A DNA stretch of 64,000 nt from DASSKK01 sp035690495 (lineage in GTDB: Bacteria > Actinomycetota > Actinomycetes > Propionibacteriales > Nocardioidaceae): positions 106,384 to 170,383 of the forward strand of contig DASSKK010000001.1 of NCBI GenBank assembly GCA_035690495.1, given 5' to 3'. Of the stretch, positions 60,647 to 64,000 are shown one piece after another. Each line of letters begins with the position of its first letter. Positions within the stretch are counted from its first letter, which is position 1. The translations under genes and the position numbers were made by a program. The notes beneath the pieces are model-generated. The model was not told the origin of the DNA and ran no database searches. It saw only the letters and a program-made list of their open reading frames with translations.

Positions 60647-61791
60647 CCGACCGGTTCTGGACCGACGAGCAGGAGGCGCTGCGCGAGACCGCGCGCGGCT
60701 TCGTCCGCCGTCACATCGCACCGCACCTGCAGGAGTGGGAGGACGCTGGCCGAGTTCCCCGCGAGCTGCACCGGGACGCGGCGAAACTGGGGCTGCTCGG
60801 GCTCGGCGTCCCCGAGGAGTACGGCGGATCCGGCGGCACGTTCCTGGAGGCGCTCGCCGTCAGTGAGGCGTTCACCGAGGCCGGCGCCTCCTCGGGGCTG
60901 CTGGCCGCGCTGTTCACCGCGGGGATCGCGCTGCCGCACGTCGTCGCCTCCGGCGACGCCGACCTGATCGACCGCTACGTGCGTCCGACGTTGGCCGGGG
61001 AGACGATCGGCGCGCTCGCCGTCACCGAGCCCGGCGGCGGCTCGGACGTGGCGAGCCTGCGCACCCGCGCCCGGCGCGACGGCGACCACTACGTCGTCGA
61101 CGGTGCCAAGACGTTCACCACCTCCGGGGTGCGTGCCGACTTCGCGACCACCGCCGTCCGCACCGGCGGTCCTGGCCACGCGGGGATCAGCCTGCTCGTG
61201 ATCGACAAGGGCACGCCCGGCTTCGAGGTGACCGGGCCGCTCGCCAAGATGGGCTGGCACTGTTCGGACACCGCAGAGCTTGCGTTCACCGCTGCACCGG
61301 TCCCCGTGGGCAACCTGGTCGGCCACGAGGGCACGGGCTTCGCCCAGCTCGCCGCCGCGTTCGTGGTGGAGCGGCTGGCCCTCGCCGGACACGGGTACGG
61401 CGTCGCGGCGAGGGTGCTGGCGCTGGTTGCGGCGTACTGCCGGGAGCGCGAGACGTTCGGCCGACCGCTGATCGCCAACCAGACCGTGCGTCACACCCTG
61501 GTCGAGATGGACCGCCGGGTGGACGTCGCCCGCACCTACACCCGCGAGGTGGCCAGGCGCTACGTCGACGGCGATCGCCCGCTCGTCGAGGCGCTGCACG
61601 CCAAGGCGACCGCGGTCGAGGCGGCTGCCTACGTCTGCGACAAGGCGGTGCAGCTGTACGGCGGAGCCGGCTACCTGCACGGCAGCGAGGTGGAACGCGC
61701 CTACCGCGACGTACGCGTGCTCGGCATCGGCGGCGGTGCGACCGAGGTGCTCACCGACCTGAACGCGCGACTGCTGGGATACGCGCGATGA
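60643..61791 (+). CDS. Acyl-CoA dehydrogenase
   Basis: A 382-residue FAD enzyme of normal length: FVRRHIAPHLQEWEDAGRVPREL, GALAVTEPGGGSDVASLRTRARRDGDHYVVDGAKTFTTSGV (FAD/substrate loops), QLYGGAGYLHGSEVERAYRDVRVLGIGGG. It makes the alpha-beta double bond in an acyl-CoA such as citronellyl- or isovaleryl-CoA in this setting. GTG 60643 overlaps the AtuA stop. Confidence 0.9.
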
Positions 61792-63395
61792 GCCGCCGCA
61801 CCGCGATGCTGGAGAAGATCGCCGCCCTCGACGCGGAGCACGCCAAGGCCGTCGCCGGCGGCGGCAGCAAGTACGCCGACCGGCACCACTCCCGCGGGAA
61901 GCTGCTGGCCCGCGAACGAGTCGAGCTGCTCCTCGACGAGGGGTCGGCGTTCCTCGAGCTGTCGCCGCTGGCCGGCTGGGGGTCGGACTTCGCCGTCGGT
62001 GCGTCGGTCGTGACCGGGATCGGCGTCGTGAGCGGCGTCGAGGTGATGATCGTCGCCAACGACCCGACCGTGCGAGGCGGCGCCAGCAACCCGTGGACGG
62101 TCAAGAAGGTGTTCCGGGCCGCCCAGATCGCCCGCGAGAACCGGCTGCCGACGGTCAACCTGGTCGAGTCCGGTGGGGCGGACCTGCCCACCCAGAAGGA
62201 GATCTTCATCCCCGGCGGTGAGCTGTTCCGCGGGCTCACCAAGGCGTCGGCGGCAAAGACACCGACCATCGCGCTGGTGTTCGGCAACTCGACCGCCGGC
62301 GGTGCGTACGTGCCCGGGATGAGCGACTACGTGGTGATGGTCGAGGGGCGGGCGAAGGTCTTCCTCGGCGGCCCGCCGCTGGTGGAGATGGCCACCGGCG
62401 AGGAGTCCGACGACGAGTCGCTCGGCGGAGCGCGGATGCACGCGACCACCTCCGGGCTGGCCGACTACCTGGCCCGCGACGAGCACGACGCGATCCGGAT
62501 CGGGCGCCGGATCGTCGCCCGCCTCAACCGCCCCCACCCCGATTCGTCCGCGGTCACTCGGCGTGAAACGGACGCAGTTTCGCGGACGAATCGGGGTGGG
62601 GCGGAGCCCGACGAGGATCCCGAGGAGCTGCTCGACCTGATCCCCGAGGACCTGCGCGAGCCGTTCGACCCGCGCGAGGTGATCGCCCGGATCTGCGACG
62701 GCGCGGGCCCGGGCAACGAGCGGGCCTTCGACGAGTTCAAGCCGTTGTACGGCGCGTCGCTGGTGACCGGTTGGGCACGCCTGCATGGCCGGCAGATCGG
62801 GATCCTCGCCAACGCCCAAGGGGTGCTGTTCAGCGAGGAGTCGCAGAAGGCCGCGCAGTTCATCCAGCTGGCGAACCAGGTCGACGCCCCCCTGCTCTTC
62901 CTGCACAACACCACCGGCTACATGGTCGGCGCGGAGTACGAGCAGGGCGGGATCATCAAGCACGGCGCCCAGATGATCAACGCGGTCAGCAACTCGAGGG
63001 TGCCGCACCTGTCGGTGATCATGGGCGCGTCGTACGGCGCCGGCAACTACGGCATGAACGGTCGCGCCTACGACCCGCGCTTCCTCTTCACCTGGCCGAG
63101 CGCGAAGTCGGCGGTGATGGGTCCCCAGCAGCTCGCGGGTGTGCTCAGCATCGTCGCCCGAGCGGCCGCCGAGGCGAAGGGCAAGGAGTACGACGAGGAG
63201 GCCGACGCCGGCATGCGCGCGTTCATCGAGGCCTCCGTCGAGGAGCAGAGCCTGCCGTACTTCCTGTCCGGGATGCTCTACGACGACGGGGTCATCGACC
63301 CGCGGGACACCCGCACCGTGCTCGGCATCTGCCTGTCCGTCATCGACAACGCCCCGTTCGAGGGCACGGACCGCTTCGGCGTGTTCCGGATGTGA
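61788..63395 (+). CDS. Acyl-CoA carboxylase beta subunit (carboxyltransferase), with in-frame palindromic repeat
   Basis: A 535-residue carboxyltransferase like methylcrotonyl-/geranyl-CoA carboxylase beta: REEVELLLDEGSAFLELSPLAGW-type N-domain, PTVNLVESGGADLP, FGNSTAGGAYVPGMSDYVVMVE, and C-domain SLVTGWARLHGRQIGILANAQGVLFSEESQKAAQFIQLANQ, MGASYGAGNYGMNGRAYDPRFLF. It transfers CO2 from biotin to the acyl-CoA. Residues ~249-271 are encoded by a palindromic repeat (62532-62601) between the two domains. ATG 61788 overlaps the preceding stop. Confidence 0.92.
   Translation: MSRRTAMLEKIAALDAEHAKAVAGGGSKYADRHHSRGKLLARERVELLLDEGSAFLELSPLAGWGSDFAVGASVVTGIGVVSGVEVMIVANDPTVRGGASNPWTVKKVFRAAQIARENRLPTVNLVESGGADLPTQKEIFIPGGELFRGLTKASAAKTPTIALVFGNSTAGGAYVPGMSDYVVMVEGRAKVFLGGPPLVEMATGEESDDESLGGARMHATTSGLADYLARDEHDAIRIGRRIVARLNRPHPDSSAVTRRETDAVSRTNRGGAEPDEDPEELLDLIPEDLREPFDPREVIARICDGAGPGNERAFDEFKPLYGASLVTGWARLHGRQIGILANAQGVLFSEESQKAAQFIQLANQVDAPLLFLHNTTGYMVGAEYEQGGIIKHGAQMINAVSNSRVPHLSVIMGASYGAGNYGMNGRAYDPRFLFTWPSAKSAVMGPQQLAGVLSIVARAAAEAKGKEYDEEADAGMRAFIEASVEEQSLPYFLSGMLYDDGVIDPRDTRTVLGICLSVIDNAPFEGTDRFGVFRM
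62532..62601. repeat. Palindromic repeat, family A, copy 3, in frame inside the carboxylase beta gene
   Basis: 21-bp perfect inverted arms (62532-62552 and 62581-62601; core CGATTCGTCCGCG) around the same asymmetric GCGTGAAACGGACGCAG core as copies at 8855 and 38076. The gene's frame is open through it, giving a Arg/Ser/Thr/Asp-rich peptide between the N- and C-domains. Confidence 0.93.
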
Positions 63396-63402
63396 GGAAG
63401 AG

Positions 63403-64000
63403 ATGACCATCAACAGAGTCCTCGTCGCCAACCGAGGCGAGATCGCGCGCCGCGTGTTCACCACCTGCCGCCGTCTCGGCATCGGCACGGTCGCCGTGTA
63501 CTCCGACGCCGACGCCGGCCTCCCCTTCGTGCGTGAGGCGGACGTCGCGGTGCGGCTGCCCGGCAGCACGCCGGCGGAGACCTACCTGCGGAGCGACCTC
63601 CTCATCGAGGCGGCCCGGCGCACCGGCGCCGACGCCATCCACCCGGGCTACGGCTTCCTGTCCGAGAATGCCGCGTTCGCGCGCGCGGTCACGGAGGCCG
63701 GACTGACCTGGATCGGTCCCACCTGGGAGTCGATCGAGGCGATGGGGTCGAAGGTTGCGGCCAAGAAGCTGATGGCCGAGGCCGGCGTGCCGGTCTTCGG
63801 CGAGGTCGACCCGGCGGCGGCGACCGAGGCCGATCTTCCGCTGCTCGTGAAGGCGTCGGCCGGCGGGGGCGGCCGCGGCATGCGGATCGTGCGGTCCCTG
63901 GACGAGCTCGCCGAGCAGGTCGCGCTGGCCTCGGCCGAGGCGGAGTCCGCCTTCGGCGATCCGACGGTGTTCTGCGAGCCCTATCTCGAGCACGGCCGGC
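63403..64000 (+). CDS. Acyl-CoA carboxylase alpha subunit (biotin carboxylase), 3' end outside window
   Basis: The first 199 residues are visible: INRVLVANRGEIARRVFTTCRRLGI (biotin-carboxylase N-domain), IHPGYGFLSENAAFARAV, GSKVAAKKLMAEAGVPV and the ATP-grasp glycine loop VKASAGGGGRGMRIV. This is the start of a 3-methylcrotonyl-/geranyl-/propionyl-CoA carboxylase alpha chain that carboxylates biotin with ATP. ATG 63403 follows GAGGAAGAG. Partner of the beta subunit 7 bp upstream. Confidence 0.92.
   Translation, partial: MTINRVLVANRGEIARRVFTTCRRLGIGTVAVYSDADAGLPFVREADVAVRLPGSTPAETYLRSDLLIEAARRTGADAIHPGYGFLSENAAFARAVTEAGLTWIGPTWESIEAMGSKVAAKKLMAEAGVPVFGEVDPAAATEADLPLLVKASAGGGGRGMRIVRSLDELAEQVALASAEAESAFGDPTVFCEPYLEHGR

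Overview
The window is about 70% GC, dense in short-spaced genes with many GTG/TTG starts and 4-base stop/start overlaps. It looks like the chromosome of a high-GC actinobacterium, most probably Nocardioides or another Nocardioidaceae. Supporting signs are the block class A PBP - GT87 - rpsF - ssb - rpsR - rplI - MATE - dnaB (a conserved actinobacterial order), DinB-fold proteins of the mycothiol-dependent type, and a FemAB-type cell-wall transferase. No rRNA, tRNA, CRISPR array, phage or complete insertion sequence was recognised.

Layout. 0-7.5 kb: cell-wall genes (class A PBP, membrane glycosyltransferase, FemAB transferase, alanine-racemase-like protein), a glucose-dehydrogenase-like enzyme and endonuclease IV. 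7.9-15.5 kb: translation and replication core (rpsF-ssb-rpsR-rplI, a secreted phospholipase-D-like protein, a MATE exporter, and dnaB carrying a 141-residue mini-intein). 15.8-16.5 kb: a VapBC toxin-antitoxin pair. 16.6-35.9 kb: mixed single genes, several damaged (frameshifted WYL regulator, frameshifted methyltransferase, SRPBCC and TetR remnants). Inside it is a translationally coupled four-gene operon (NYN-domain protein, methyltransferase, tandem YbjQ/UPF0145 protein, unknown protein). 35.9-40.4 kb: MerR-type regulator divergent from thiolase and FadB (beta-oxidation). 40.5-42.7 kb: ABC exporter. 42.8-53.8 kb: threonine-dehydratase-like enzyme, a coupled set acyl-CoA dehydrogenase - SDR - phosphotransferase - histidine phosphatase, flavin monooxygenases and an MFS exporter. 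54.0-57.3 kb: xylose-type (CUT2) sugar ABC importer. 57.4-64.0 kb: TetR - DinB-fold - AtuA-like - acyl-CoA dehydrogenase - acyl-CoA carboxylase beta and alpha, the alpha gene running off the window.

The lipid and acyl-CoA genes suggest an organism that oxidises fatty, branched or isoprenoid acids. The thiolase/FadB pair does the core cycle, the 43.8-48.4 kb set may handle 4-hydroxy acids through phospho-intermediates, and the AtuA/carboxylase cluster resembles carboxylation routes for 3-methyl-branched acyl-CoAs.

The most striking feature not explained by ordinary genes is a set of dispersed palindromic or tandem repeats. Three unrelated families sit IN FRAME inside four otherwise intact enzymes: FemAB transferase, FadB, an acyl-CoA dehydrogenase and the carboxylase beta subunit. 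Sister copies lie between genes. The dnaB intein carries the Trp/Cys/Thr signature of class 3 inteins and begins with alanine. Function calls rest on motifs read by eye; no database search was run.
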